DNA of 64,000 bases from Thermoproteus uzoniensis 768-20 (GTDB taxonomy: Archaea; Thermoproteota; Thermoprotei; Thermoproteales; Thermoproteaceae): the NCBI RefSeq assembly GCF_000193375.1, contig NC_015315.1:1310622-1374621 (forward strand), in the 5' to 3' direction. The notes below the pieces were generated by a model. That model was not told the origin of the DNA and did no database searches. It worked only from the letters and a program-made list of their open reading frames with translations. Below, piece after piece: positions 54,064-63,323 of the stretch. The position numbers and the translations under genes were made by a program. Every line of letters begins with the position of its first letter. Position 1 is the stretch's first letter.

Positions 54064-56421
54064 GTGGAGCTTGAGTTCTGGCTCCTCGACATAACGTACT
54101 CGATCGCTGGAGGGGTGCCGGAGATTAGGATGTTCGGAATTACCAAGGACGGCGAGCGCGTCGTGGTGGCGGACAGAGGGTTTAGGCCTTATTTTTACGT
54201 AAAGGGCAATCCGTCCAATCTGAGACAAGCTTTAGCCAAAGTAGCTCCTGTAGAGGCGGTGGAGGCGGTCGAGAGGAAGTATTTCGGCAAGCCTGTCAAG
54301 CTGTTTAAGGTAACGGCGCGGGTGCCCGAGGACGTGAGGCGGCTGAGAGAGGCCGCCCTAGCCCTAGACGGCGTCGAGGAGGTTCTAGAGGCCGACATCA
54401 GGTTCTACATGAGGTATATGGTCGACGTGGGCGTCACGCCGTCCACGTGGCATCTGGTCGACGTCTCCGAGGAAGGCACGCTGGGCGGCTTAAGGAGGTA
54501 TTTGGCGCGGAGACCTCCCGTCCCGATCTTGGAAAAGACAGGCGTGTTGCCGGACCTCAGAATAGCGGCGTTCGACATAGAGGTATACAACGCGCGGGGC
54601 ACCGCAGATCCCGCCAGAGATCCCGTGGTGACCATCTCTATTAAGGACTCCTCGGGCAAAGCCTTCGCGATAACTGCGGACGGACGTGACGATAGGAAGG
54701 CACTGCGGGAGTTCGTCGAATATGTGAGAGAATACGATCCCGACGTCATACTCGGCTACAACTCTAACGGCTTCGACTGGCCCTACCTGGCCGAGAGGGC
54801 CAAAAGACTCGGCGTAGCCCTATCAGTGGATAGGCTGGGCGGGGCGCCCCAGCAGAGCGTGTACGGCCATTGGTCGGTCGTGGGGAGAGCCAACGTGGAT
54901 CTCTACAACGTCATAGACGAGATACAGGAGATCAAGGTCAAGACGTTGGATAGAGCCGCCGAGTACTTCGGCGTCATGAAACGCGACGAAAGGACTTTGA
55001 TACCCGGCCACAGGATCTACGAGTACTGGGACGACCCCTCGCGGAGGCCTATCTTTATCAAATACGCGATAGAGGACGCGGTCTCCACATACGGGCTGGG
55101 CGAGAAGCTGTTGCCCTACCTGATCCAGCTCTCCTCTGTGTCCGGCGTGCCGTTAGACCAAGTGGCCGCGGCCTCCGTGGGGGCGAGGGTCGAGTGGCTG
55201 TTGATGCGGTACGCGTACCGCATGGGCGAAGTCGCGCCTAACAGAGAAGAGAGGCCCTATGAGACCTACAAAGGCGCTATAGTGCTGGAGCCGCGGCCAG
55301 GCATCTACCAAGACGTCGCCGTGTTGGACTTCACGAGCATGTACCCCAGCATAATGATGAAGTACAACCTATCGCCTGACACCTATCTGGAGCCCGGCGA
55401 GCCGGATCCGCCCGAGGGCGTCTACAGAGCGCCTGAGGTCGGGCATAGGTTCAGGAAGTCCCCGACTGGCTTCATACCGCAAGTCCTAGCCTCTCTAGTA
55501 AAGCTGAGGAAAGAGGTGAGGAGCGCCATGTCCGGCCTCGATCCTAACAGCGTAGAGTATAAACTGCTGGACGAGAGGCAAAGAGCCTTAAAGATTATGG
55601 CCAACGCCATGTACGGCTATATGGGCTGGCTCGGGGCTAGATGGTATAAAAGGGAAGTCGCGGAGTCCGTCACCGCCTTCGCGAGAAATATATTACTAGA
55701 TGTTATAAATTTCGCTAAAAATACAGGAATAAATGTAATATATGGAGATACTGATAGTTTATTTGTTAAATATTCCAAGGATATAGATAGAATAATAAAT
55801 TATGTAAATGATAAATTTAATATAGAGATTAAATTAGAGAAAATATATAAGAAACTTCTATTTACGGAATCTAAGAAACGTTACGCCGGTCTCCTGGACG
55901 ACGGCAGAATCGATATAGTGGGGTTCGAAGTTGTGAGAGGCGACTGGTGTGAGCTGGCGAAGGAGGTCCAGTTGAAGGTCATAGAGTATACGCTTAAGTC
56001 TCAGAACTTAACTGAAGCTAAGGATAAGATTGTTAGTTATGTTAAATCTATTATCAATAATATTAAAACATATAATATAGATCTTGATGATTTAATTATA
56101 TGGAAAACTTTAGATAAAGAATTAGATGAATATAAAGTAACTCCTCCGCATGTATATGCAGCTAAATTATTGGAGAAGCACGGATATAAAATACATAAAG
56201 GTATGAGTATAGGATATGTAATAGTTAAAGGTAGTGATAAATTGAGTTCTAGAGCCAAGCCCTATATCTTGGTAGAAGATATAAAGGAGGTAGACGTAGA
56301 CTACTACATAGAGAAGCAGATAGTCCCCGCGGCGTTGAGGATAGGCGAAGTGATAGGCGTAAGGGAAGGCGACTTGGTAGGGAAAGGCGGCTCTAGAAGT
56401 CTGCTCGACTTCCTCGGCTGA
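54064..56421 (+). CDS. polB: Family B DNA polymerase
   Basis: 785 residues from GTG. Exonuclease motifs: AAFDIEVYN (Exo I), GYNSNGFDWPYL (Exo II) and YAIEDAVSTYGL (Exo III). Polymerase motifs: DFTSMYPSIMMKYN (A), KIMANAMYGYMG (B) and IYGDTDSLFVKY (C). All catalytic aspartates are present and there is no intein. It is a replicative or repair polymerase with 3'-5' proofreading. Two sharply bounded AT-rich patches (about 55690-55870 and 56015-56260) lie in the palm/thumb coding region; even motif C is spelled with AT codons. Confidence 0.95.
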   Translation: MELEFWLLDITYSIAGGVPEIRMFGITKDGERVVVADRGFRPYFYVKGNPSNLRQALAKVAPVEAVEAVERKYFGKPVKLFKVTARVPEDVRRLREAALALDGVEEVLEADIRFYMRYMVDVGVTPSTWHLVDVSEEGTLGGLRRYLARRPPVPILEKTGVLPDLRIAAFDIEVYNARGTADPARDPVVTISIKDSSGKAFAITADGRDDRKALREFVEYVREYDPDVILGYNSNGFDWPYLAERAKRLGVALSVDRLGGAPQQSVYGHWSVVGRANVDLYNVIDEIQEIKVKTLDRAAEYFGVMKRDERTLIPGHRIYEYWDDPSRRPIFIKYAIEDAVSTYGLGEKLLPYLIQLSSVSGVPLDQVAAASVGARVEWLLMRYAYRMGEVAPNREERPYETYKGAIVLEPRPGIYQDVAVLDFTSMYPSIMMKYNLSPDTYLEPGEPDPPEGVYRAPEVGHRFRKSPTGFIPQVLASLVKLRKEVRSAMSGLDPNSVEYKLLDERQRALKIMANAMYGYMGWLGARWYKREVAESVTAFARNILLDVINFAKNTGINVIYGDTDSLFVKYSKDIDRIINYVNDKFNIEIKLEKIYKKLLFTESKKRYAGLLDDGRIDIVGFEVVRGDWCELAKEVQLKVIEYTLKSQNLTEAKDKIVSYVKSIINNIKTYNIDLDDLIIWKTLDKELDEYKVTPPHVYAAKLLEKHGYKIHKGMSIGYVIVKGSDKLSSRAKPYILVEDIKEVDVDYYIEKQIVPAALRIGEVIGVREGDLVGKGGSRSLLDFLG

Positions 56422-56459
56422 CGTTAGGCCTTGCTGTTCGGCGAGCGTTATGAGATGAG

Positions 56460-56471
56460 TAAATACTTAAA
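56460..56471 (+). promoter_or_regulatory. TATA box of dnaG
   Basis: aaatacttaaag lies 22-33 bases before ATG 56493 and supports that start over GTG 56484. Confidence 0.5.
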
Positions 56472-56492
56472 GGTGTTACTAAGGTGTGGGCC

Positions 56493-57698
56493 ATGGGAGC
56501 CTTAACCATAGTCTCAAAGTACATGATTGTCGCCCAGATAGAAGTGAACGGAGTAGTTGATAAATCCGACATAATAGGCGCGTTGTTCTCGCAGACGGAG
56601 GGCTTGCTCGGCAAGGATATGGATCTTAGAGAGCTACAGATGATGGGGCGTATCGGCAGGATCGAGATAGACATATTGGAGAAGGACGGGCGCACGAAGG
56701 CCCGGGTCAACATACCGTCGAACTTAGACCGCTACGAGACCGCCTTGATAGCCGCGCTCATCGAGAGCGTGGAGAGAGTCGGGCCTTATCCGGCCAGCGT
56801 CAAGATTCTGGAGATAAGGGATTTGAGGGAGGAGAAGAGGAACAGGATAGTCGAGAGGGCCAAGGAGCTTATCAAGATGATGGAGGAGGAGGTGCTTCCC
56901 GACACCAAGGAGATACTCGAGAAGCTGAAGGAGGATGTAGCAAAGGCCGAGGTGATAGAGTACGGCCCGGAGAGACTACCGGCAGGGCCCGACATCGATA
57001 AGTCTGACAGCATAATCATAGTTGAGGGCCGCGCCGACGTCGTGAATCTGGTCAAACACGGCTACCGCAACGTAATAGCCATAGAGGGTATAAGCCAGGG
57101 CATACCTCAGACCATAATAGATATAAGCAAGCGCAAGAACGTGACGGCGTTCGTCGACGGGGATAAGGGCGGCGAGCTCGTGTTGAGGGATCTATTGAAG
57201 GTCGCACACGTCGACTACATAGCCAGAGCGCCTCCAGGCAAGGAGGTTGAGCAACTGACGGCTAAGGAGATAGCGAGGGCTCTGAGGAATAAAATGACGG
57301 TCGAGGAGTATCTGGCCCAACAACAGATAAAGTCACAAGAGCAGGCCCAGGCGCAACAAATCCAGCAACAACCGCCGCAACCAGCCGGGCGCCAGTTAGA
57401 GGTACCGGACTTCGTAAAGACAAAGATAGATGAGATGCTCGGCACGCTTGAGGCGGAGATCTACGACGAGAAGTGGAGCACTGTGAAGAGGTTAACTGTT
57501 AGGGAACTCCCCGACTTCTTGTCGTCGTCCGAGGGCAACGTATACGCCATACTGATGGACGGGATAGCCACCCAGCGTATAGTGGATCTAGCTGCCAAGA
57601 GGGGCGTCAAGTACATAATAGCGGCGAGAGTCGGGCCCGTGACCAAGGCGCCTGAGGATATGTCCATAATATCGTTCGACGATTTAAAGACATCCTAG
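56493..57698 (+). CDS. dnaG: Archaeal DnaG (TOPRIM) protein
   Basis: 401 residues from ATG 56493 (MGALTIVSKYMIVAQIEVNG). The TOPRIM domain (about 165-260) has 'IIVEGRADVVNL' (Glu) and 'TAFVDGDKGGE' (DxDxD-like). The N- and C-terminal parts match archaeal DnaG, which in archaea associates with the exosome and poly(A)-rich RNA and can also make primers. A Gln-rich linker (about 290-315) precedes the C-terminal domain. Confidence 0.92.
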   Translation: MGALTIVSKYMIVAQIEVNGVVDKSDIIGALFSQTEGLLGKDMDLRELQMMGRIGRIEIDILEKDGRTKARVNIPSNLDRYETALIAALIESVERVGPYPASVKILEIRDLREEKRNRIVERAKELIKMMEEEVLPDTKEILEKLKEDVAKAEVIEYGPERLPAGPDIDKSDSIIIVEGRADVVNLVKHGYRNVIAIEGISQGIPQTIIDISKRKNVTAFVDGDKGGELVLRDLLKVAHVDYIARAPPGKEVEQLTAKEIARALRNKMTVEEYLAQQQIKSQEQAQAQQIQQQPPQPAGRQLEVPDFVKTKIDEMLGTLEAEIYDEKWSTVKRLTVRELPDFLSSSEGNVYAILMDGIATQRIVDLAAKRGVKYIIAARVGPVTKAPEDMSIISFDDLKTS

Positions 57699-57849
57699 TT
57701 ATATCACCCCGCGCTTCCTCCAACAAATAACAAATGCCGCTTTTTCGCGCCCACGCCTATCGCTGAATTATATCTAACATATCCGGCCCGAAGCGGTGGG
57801 GCGTAGCTAGGTGGCCTTGATTTATTAATGGAACCCGAAAGAAGATCTC

Positions 57850-58728
57850 GTGAACGAGCTAGTCGGGGCAGGCGACGTTGTCCACAGAGCTTTGAAATAC
57901 GCCGTGGACATAATCCATCCCGACATGCCTGTCTTGGAGCTCTGCGAGAAGATAGAGCAGTTCATAATTGCGCAGGGGGCCAAACCTGCGTTTCCGGTCA
58001 ACATAAGCATTAACGAGGTAGCGGCGCATTACACTGCGACGAAGAACGATGGAAGTAAAATCCCCAAGAACTCTGTGGTTAAGATAGACGTAGGCGCCCA
58101 TAAGGACGGCTACATTGTCGACGCCGCAGTCACAGTCGCGTTGGGTACTAACGCATACGACGGCTTGATAAGGGCCTCCTACAACGCGCTCAAGAAGGCC
58201 TCAGAGGCGTTGAGGCCCGGCGTCAAGGCTTGGCAGATCGGCGAAGCCATCGAGGCGGCCATAAAATCGTTCGGCTACAAGCCTATCTATAACTTGACCG
58301 GCCATCGAATAGAGCGCTACGTCCTCCACGCAGGGGACGTGATACCTAACTACGGCGATAGGTCCGCGTCGCAGAACATCAAGACGGGCGACGTATATGC
58401 CGTGGAGCCCTTCGCCACCAACGGCAAGGGATATGTCGTGGATAGAAAAAATATTACTATATTTAGACTTATAAGAAATAAATCTAAAAAATATCAGAAA
58501 TATATAGATATAATATATCAATTTTCTAATAATTTGCCGTTTACACCTAGATGGTTTCCTCAGATCCCGGACGCCTTCTATAAAGACGCCTTGTCTGAGG
58601 GGGTTCTCTACGGCTACGAGGTATTAGTCGAGGAGGCCAACGGCTTCGTGGCCCAGTTCGAGGACACGTTCTTGATCGAGGACGGTGGGGCGCGGCCTCT
58701 GGCGAGGACCCTTGAGCTAGTCACTTAA
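57850..58728 (+). CDS. map: Methionine aminopeptidase (type II)
   Basis: 292 residues from GTG. The pita-bread fold has metal ligands in 'VVKIDVGAHKDGYIVDAAVTV' (two Asp), 'TGHRIERYVLHAG' (His), 'YAVEPFATNG' (Glu) and 'QFEDTFLIEDGG' (Glu). The type II insertion is present around 190-240. It removes the initiator Met. Codons in the insertion (58440-58540) are abruptly AT-rich. Confidence 0.92.
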   Translation: MNELVGAGDVVHRALKYAVDIIHPDMPVLELCEKIEQFIIAQGAKPAFPVNISINEVAAHYTATKNDGSKIPKNSVVKIDVGAHKDGYIVDAAVTVALGTNAYDGLIRASYNALKKASEALRPGVKAWQIGEAIEAAIKSFGYKPIYNLTGHRIERYVLHAGDVIPNYGDRSASQNIKTGDVYAVEPFATNGKGYVVDRKNITIFRLIRNKSKKYQKYIDIIYQFSNNLPFTPRWFPQIPDAFYKDALSEGVLYGYEVLVEEANGFVAQFEDTFLIEDGGARPLARTLELVT

Positions 58729-59176
58729 CCAAGCGCAACCTAACCACCGAGTTGCCTATCTTAACGACGGCCTCCTCCCCCGCCTTGGCCACGTTGACCC
58801 TTTTCCCCTCCGGCATTAGATACGTCCCGTTGGTGCTGCCGAGATCCTCGAGGATTAGCCCTTCGGAAGATACCACGATCCTTAGATGTCTCCGGGAGAC
58901 CGAGGGATCCGGCAACACGAAATTGTTGTCCAACGCCCTACCTACCGTCACTATATTTCCCAGGGCCTCCAAGTCGAATGCCTTAGCCGCGCCTGCCAAG
59001 CCCTTGACAGGCGTCTCGAGGATCTCAACGACAAGTTGCCTATAGTAGGCGACCACCTTGGGGCCCCTCTCGGCGACGCTCACAGTGCTCGCCGTCGGCC
59101 TCGCCGCGCCGCATATCCTGCACGTGTCCACATCGTCGGGGTTCTCAGTGCCGCAAATTGGGCATTTCCAAGGCAT
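58721..59176 (-). CDS. Zinc-ribbon FHA domain protein
   Basis: 151 residues: N-terminal four-cysteine ribbon (CPICG ... CRICG), then an FHA domain (about 72-150) with 'TVGRALDNNFVLPDPSVSRRHLRIV' and 'LEDLGSTNGTYL', the phosphothreonine-binding loops. Its ATG directly abuts the stop of the kinase gene (taaatg), so it is very likely the kinase's phospho-target or adaptor. The 3' end overlaps map by 8 bases, convergent. Confidence 0.85.
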   Translation of the reverse strand: MPWKCPICGTENPDDVDTCRICGAARPTASTVSVAERGPKVVAYYRQLVVEILETPVKGLAGAAKAFDLEALGNIVTVGRALDNNFVLPDPSVSRRHLRIVVSSEGLILEDLGSTNGTYLMPEGKRVNVAKAGEEAVVKIGNSVVRLRLVK

Positions 59177-60676
59177 TTATTGAGGCACGCCGGCTCCGCT
59201 TATATAGTTTTCGAATATCCTCAAGATCTGCTCGGCCGTAGGCCTGGCCTCAGGCCTTGGGGACAACATGGACATTATTAAGCCCGAGAGCCAAGACGGG
59301 ATCTCCGGCCTGTATCTGTCGGGAGGGGGTATCTCGTATCCGTTAACCACGAACGACTGCGGGTTTATCCCGGTCAAGCTCTCGTACATAACGCAGCCGA
59401 GTGAATATATGTCGGAGGCTTTAGATGCCGTCTGACTGTAGAGGGTCTCAGGCGCCGCGTAAGCTGGTGAGAGATACGACGCGGCCACCGCCTTGCCCAC
59501 GGCTAGTTTGGCAATGCCTAGATCCCCTATCTTGACCACAGCCTTTTCCCTATCCTTAAACATTATATTCTCAGGTTTTATGTCTAGATGAACTAAATTA
59601 TTCTTATGAATATCATTTAATCCCTTCAATATCTGTATAAATATTCTAAAGAATTCATCGAGAGATAGGGCCCTCTTCTCGATCAGATACTCCCGTAGGG
59701 ATCCGCCCTCCATGTACTCGAGTATCATGTATGGGGGATTCCTCATGTAGTCGCTCAAAGATCTATACTCGGTAGATGGTATTGACACCTCGTACGCCTT
59801 CACCACGTAGTCGGACAACACCTCCAAGTACCTGTTCATCTCCTGCCCGAATATCTTTATAACGTCCCAGCTCGACGCGAGGGGGGCGCCTCTATCGTCG
59901 ACATACCTAAGCACCTTAGCGGCGAACTTCTGCCTACCCGCCGAGACCTTTAAGACGTAGCTAAAGCCGCCTACTCCCACCACGTCCTCGACGTAGTATT
60001 TTCCGCCGAGCCAGGAATTGAGCCACCCCACCGGCGGCGATAGAGACCTATAAGCGATCCTCTTGCTAAATACAAAATATGCCACTAAAAATAGAAAAAT
60101 ATTAATAAAAACAAAAAGGAAAATATAATTTATCTTAAATATATAAATTAAGATGAAATAATTCAATAGATATACAAAAGAGGCAAGAGGACCGTATATC
60201 TGTATCGGTAGGTTAAATATGGCGAAAATAAACCCCTGAAGGATGGGCAATACAAACATATAGGGGCTCTGGAAAGCCAAGGACAATATAGCAGGTATAG
60301 CAATATCCTTAGTTTTATTAATTCTATAATATGAATATTCATATATTTCAAATAGTAAGATTGTAAGAAATATTATAATAGAATCCAATACAATATTAAT
60401 TATATTATATTGTTCAATCAAAAATAAATTTGAATTGAAGAACATTAAACTCGCTATCACGGTGTAAAGAGCCACGCGCATCGCCATTACGTACCTACCT
60501 ATAATAGCTCTTACCAACAATATCGATACAATTAATATATAAAATTCATCTTCAATAATATTGTTTATAAGGTATGTTTGAATAAATATTAATATGATTA
60601 ATATGGTGAATAGAGTAAAGAATCTGGCGAAAATTTTCCGCGCCTGATATGCGATCGCTATCGCCGAGAGGAGCAT
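59177..60676 (-). CDS. Membrane-bound eukaryotic-type Ser/Thr protein kinase
   Basis: 499 residues. The N-terminal about 210 residues hold six to eight hydrophobic helices, an unusual membrane domain. The kinase domain (about 225-490) has the Gly loop 'GVGGFSYVLKV', Lys 'FAAKVLRY', catalytic 'VHLDIKPENIMF', 'IGDLGIAK' (DLG for DFG) and 'AAPETLY'. It signals through phosphorylation, probably read by the FHA protein in the same operon. The membrane part is coded by AT-rich DNA (60065-60440), and the kinase part mostly by GC-balanced DNA. Confidence 0.85.
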   Translation of the reverse strand: MLLSAIAIAYQARKIFARFFTLFTILIILIFIQTYLINNIIEDEFYILIVSILLVRAIIGRYVMAMRVALYTVIASLMFFNSNLFLIEQYNIINIVLDSIIIFLTILLFEIYEYSYYRINKTKDIAIPAILSLAFQSPYMFVLPILQGFIFAIFNLPIQIYGPLASFVYLLNYFILIYIFKINYIFLFVFINIFLFLVAYFVFSKRIAYRSLSPPVGWLNSWLGGKYYVEDVVGVGGFSYVLKVSAGRQKFAAKVLRYVDDRGAPLASSWDVIKIFGQEMNRYLEVLSDYVVKAYEVSIPSTEYRSLSDYMRNPPYMILEYMEGGSLREYLIEKRALSLDEFFRIFIQILKGLNDIHKNNLVHLDIKPENIMFKDREKAVVKIGDLGIAKLAVGKAVAASYLSPAYAAPETLYSQTASKASDIYSLGCVMYESLTGINPQSFVVNGYEIPPPDRYRPEIPSWLSGLIMSMLSPRPEARPTAEQILRIFENYISGAGVPQ

Positions 60677-60728
60677 TTGAAGACCTCGAAGATCAAGCCT
60701 TTAAAGTATACGTATACTACACGTCTAC

Positions 60729-60738
60729 ATAAAAATAC
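60729..60738 (+). promoter_or_regulatory. TATA box of moaA
   Basis: ataaaaatac lies 20-29 bases before GTG 60758 and favours that codon as the leaderless start over the ATG/TTG at 60677. Confidence 0.5.
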
Positions 60739-60757
60739 ATGTCGCAAAGAGGTATTG

Positions 60758-61702
60758 GTGTTGGTCGACAGATATGGCAGGCCGTTCCTGAAGCTCAGAG
60801 TGGCCGTCAACGACGTCTGCAACTTCTCCTGCATATTCTGCCACTTCGAAGGGCAGTTGAGAGGTGTTGGCCGCCTTCTTAACGCAGACGACTATGGGTT
60901 TCTGGTCGACGTGCTTTCTAAGGTAGGCGTAAGAGATTATAAACTAACGGGCGGCGAGCCTCTCTTGAGGAGCGACATAGTGGATATAGTGCGGAAGATG
61001 AACAGAGACGGCGTCGAGATTTCGATGACTACTAACGGTTTCAGGTTGGCGGAGTTGGCAGAGGATCTCGCCGCGGCGGGTCTCCGGCGCGTCAACGTCT
61101 CGGTCCACACCACAGATCCTGAGAAGTTCTCCAAAGTGGCTGGAGTGCCCAAGGAGTGGTTCCGCAGAGTGCTAGACGGCGTGCACGCGGCCGTCAAGGC
61201 CGGCATGAAGGTGAAGCTCAACGCGGTGCTCCTGAAAGGGATAAACGACGACAGGGAGTCTCTGAGGTCGTTGGTTAAACTCGCCGCATCCATCGGCGCA
61301 TCTATTCAACTGATAGAGCTCATGCCCGTGGGTCTAGGCAGCAGAGTGTTCGGCGATCTCCGCGCCTCGGCGGACGAGGTGGCCGAATTGCTCGAGGGCA
61401 TGGGCGCGAGGCCTGCCTACACCAGAAAGGATCTGCACAACAGACCTATTCTGAGGCTGGCCGGCGTCGATGTAGAGATTGTCAAGAACTGGAACAACCC
61501 CTACTTCTGTGCTGGTTGCACCACCATGAGGCTTACGAGCGACGGCAAGCTGAAGCCTTGTCTCTACAGAGAGCCCGTTGTGGATCTCTACGGCCCCATA
61601 AAGGAGAGAGACGCTAAGAGGGTATACGAGGCGGTATCCCGTGCCGTGTACGTCCGCGAGCCTACCTTCAAGTTGAAGATAGACTACTCGTCCTCGCTGT
61701 AG
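60758..61702 (+). CDS. moaA: GTP 3',8-cyclase MoaA
   Basis: About 314 residues from GTG 60758. The N-terminal radical SAM cluster is CNFSCIFC, with 'LTGGEPLLR'. The C-terminal second 4Fe-4S site is 'FCAGCTTMRLTSDGKLKPCL'. It starts molybdopterin (tungstopterin) synthesis from GTP. The usual C-terminal Gly-Gly is replaced by a Ser-rich end (DYSSSL). The stop overlaps the convergent ModE-like gene by 19 bases. Confidence 0.88.
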   Translation: MLVDRYGRPFLKLRVAVNDVCNFSCIFCHFEGQLRGVGRLLNADDYGFLVDVLSKVGVRDYKLTGGEPLLRSDIVDIVRKMNRDGVEISMTTNGFRLAELAEDLAAAGLRRVNVSVHTTDPEKFSKVAGVPKEWFRRVLDGVHAAVKAGMKVKLNAVLLKGINDDRESLRSLVKLAASIGASIQLIELMPVGLGSRVFGDLRASADEVAELLEGMGARPAYTRKDLHNRPILRLAGVDVEIVKNWNNPYFCAGCTTMRLTSDGKLKPCLYREPVVDLYGPIKERDAKRVYEAVSRAVYVREPTFKLKIDYSSSL

Positions 61703-62109
61703 AGCGGCAACTCCTCCTCGCCCTCTTGTTCCGAAGATGTCTCTCTATATTTGTCCAGAGAATCTATGATTGCTTGGAATTTGCTCTCCCAAGTAGGTAC
61801 AAGCCTATTGATTTCCGAGTTTATCTCCTCGTAGTGTCTCAACAGAAGCTGGCCCACCTCGGTCAACTCGGTCTTGCCTCTCTCCCGCCCGCCCCGCTTA
61901 GACTGTACCAGAGGGACTTGCAAGATATCCTCGAGCTTTTTCAAGTAAGTCCATATAAACTTATAGGAAAATCCCAATTTACGCGCTGCGGAGGCTATGG
62001 AGCCCGTCTCGTCTATGGCCTTCAGAATATCATATATGCCAGGCCCTATTATCTGGTTGCCGTTCCACTCCACCCAGACTCTGTACTTAACCTTGACGTC
62101 GTTAGGCAC
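61684..62109 (-). CDS. ModE-like HTH regulator
   Basis: 141 residues from GTG. The winged HTH 'ILKAIDETGSIASAARKLGFSYKFIWTYLKKLE' plus 'LVQSKRGGRERGKTELTEVGQLLL' matches the N-terminal domain of ModE, the molybdate-responsive repressor. The C-terminal molybdate-binding (TOBE) domain is absent, replaced by an acidic tail. Placed between moaA and moaC, it probably regulates cofactor genes or Mo/W uptake. Confidence 0.75.
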   Translation of the reverse strand: MPNDVKVKYRVWVEWNGNQIIGPGIYDILKAIDETGSIASAARKLGFSYKFIWTYLKKLEDILQVPLVQSKRGGRERGKTELTEVGQLLLRHYEEINSEINRLVPTWESKFQAIIDSLDKYRETSSEQEGEEELPLYSEDE

Positions 62110-62180
62110 GGATTAAGGATAGCCGTTATTATTTACTTTTACAGTATGATTTTTCTACTGGAGAGGCAGCTGTAGATGTG

Positions 62181-62915
62181 ATGGTCGACATCTCGGCGAA
62201 GGGCGATGTGGGCAGATACGCCGTAGCTTCCGCCGAGGCCTCTACAAGCGACGCTGTAAGTTGCGTCGTAGCGGCCTCTCTCGCGACGAAACAGGCATAT
62301 AGGTATGTGCCGCTTCTACACCCGGTACCTCTATCAGCCTCGGCGGAGTGTAGCGGAGGCGCCGTCAAGGCGAGGGCCTGGACTGTGTGGAAGACGGGCG
62401 TGGAGATGGATGCGTTGTTCGGCGCCCTCGTGGGCGCCATAGCGGGCGGCGCTACCTACATCAAGAGATTACGCGTAGATACGAAGGTCAAGGGTGTAGA
62501 ATACAGTCTGGAGGAGCCGAGAGGGGCCATAAAGGCCAACCGCCCGGATCTCGGCTATGTAGTTAAGGCACACGGTTATATACATCTAACCTCCACAAGA
62601 CCTATAAAGGCCGGCTCTGTCGAGAAGGGCGACCCCATCTGCGCGGCGAGGACGATAGCCCCGCTCAACGCAAAGAGGCTATGCGAGCTTCTGCCTGTGG
62701 AGTGCGTGAAGCTCGAATACGCCAACAGCAGTATAGAGATAGGAGACGACTCGGTGGCCGTCGAGGTGGTCTTAAAAGGCAGAGACGTCTCGCCGAGCTT
62801 GGAGGCCCTGTTCGCCGCGGGCTCCGCGCTCTTGACAATCTGGGACATGTTGAAGAAATACGAAAAGGACGAAAACGGACAGTACCCCAACACCTACGTG
62901 GAGCTAGGACTTTAG
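62181..62915 (+). CDS. moaC: MoaC-like protein with an internal duplication
   Basis: 244 residues, about 1.5 times a normal MoaC. The first half has MVDISAKGD, 'LLHPVPLSASAEC' (active-site His) and 'KTGVEMDALFGALVGAIA'. The second half repeats the same order: 'VEKGDPICAARTIAPLNAKRLCELLPVECVKLEY' and 'SPSLEALFAAGSALLTIWDMLKKYEK', but its HP-PL motif is VECVKL, so it lacks the active-site His. MoaC makes cyclic pyranopterin monophosphate. The fused repeat may replace part of the usual hexamer interface. Confidence 0.72.
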   Translation: MVDISAKGDVGRYAVASAEASTSDAVSCVVAASLATKQAYRYVPLLHPVPLSASAECSGGAVKARAWTVWKTGVEMDALFGALVGAIAGGATYIKRLRVDTKVKGVEYSLEEPRGAIKANRPDLGYVVKAHGYIHLTSTRPIKAGSVEKGDPICAARTIAPLNAKRLCELLPVECVKLEYANSSIEIGDDSVAVEVVLKGRDVSPSLEALFAAGSALLTIWDMLKKYEKDENGQYPNTYVELGL

Positions 62916-63296
62916 CTTGTCGCCTCTAAACGGCGACGGGAAGAGATCCCTAAGATTCGCCGTAATCACCTTTCTCTTGTCGGCCGTCGCCATGATCACA
63001 AGAGCGTCGGGGTTGAACTCGGCTATGACTTGTCTACACGCCCCGCAGGGGGCCGCCGGCTCGTCCGAGTCGACAACCACCGCCACGGCCACTATATCCC
63101 TATCCCCCTCCGATACGGCCTTAAACACGGCCACCCTCTCAGCGCATACGGTCAGCCCGTAGCTGGCGTTCTCCACGTTGACGCCAGTGTAGATCTTGCC
63201 GCTTTTGGTCAACACGGCGGCGCCTACGCGGAACTTCGAATACGGCGCATACGCGTTTTTTAGGGCTTCCCGGGCCTTTTCCACGAGCTCCTCCAT
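62904..63296 (-). CDS. cdd: Cytidine deaminase
   Basis: 130 residues with 'VNVENASYGLTVCAERVAVFKAV' (zinc Cys and catalytic Glu of the CAE motif) and 'PCGACRQVIAEF' (PCxxC zinc ligands). It converts cytidine to uridine for pyrimidine salvage. The length is that of tetrameric enzymes. The 3' end overlaps moaC by 12 bases, convergent. Confidence 0.9.
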   Translation of the reverse strand: MEELVEKAREALKNAYAPYSKFRVGAAVLTKSGKIYTGVNVENASYGLTVCAERVAVFKAVSEGDRDIVAVAVVVDSDEPAAPCGACRQVIAEFNPDALVIMATADKRKVITANLRDLFPSPFRGDKLKS

Positions 63297-63323
63297 AAAA
63301 ATATAAGGGGTAAAAGAGAGTTA

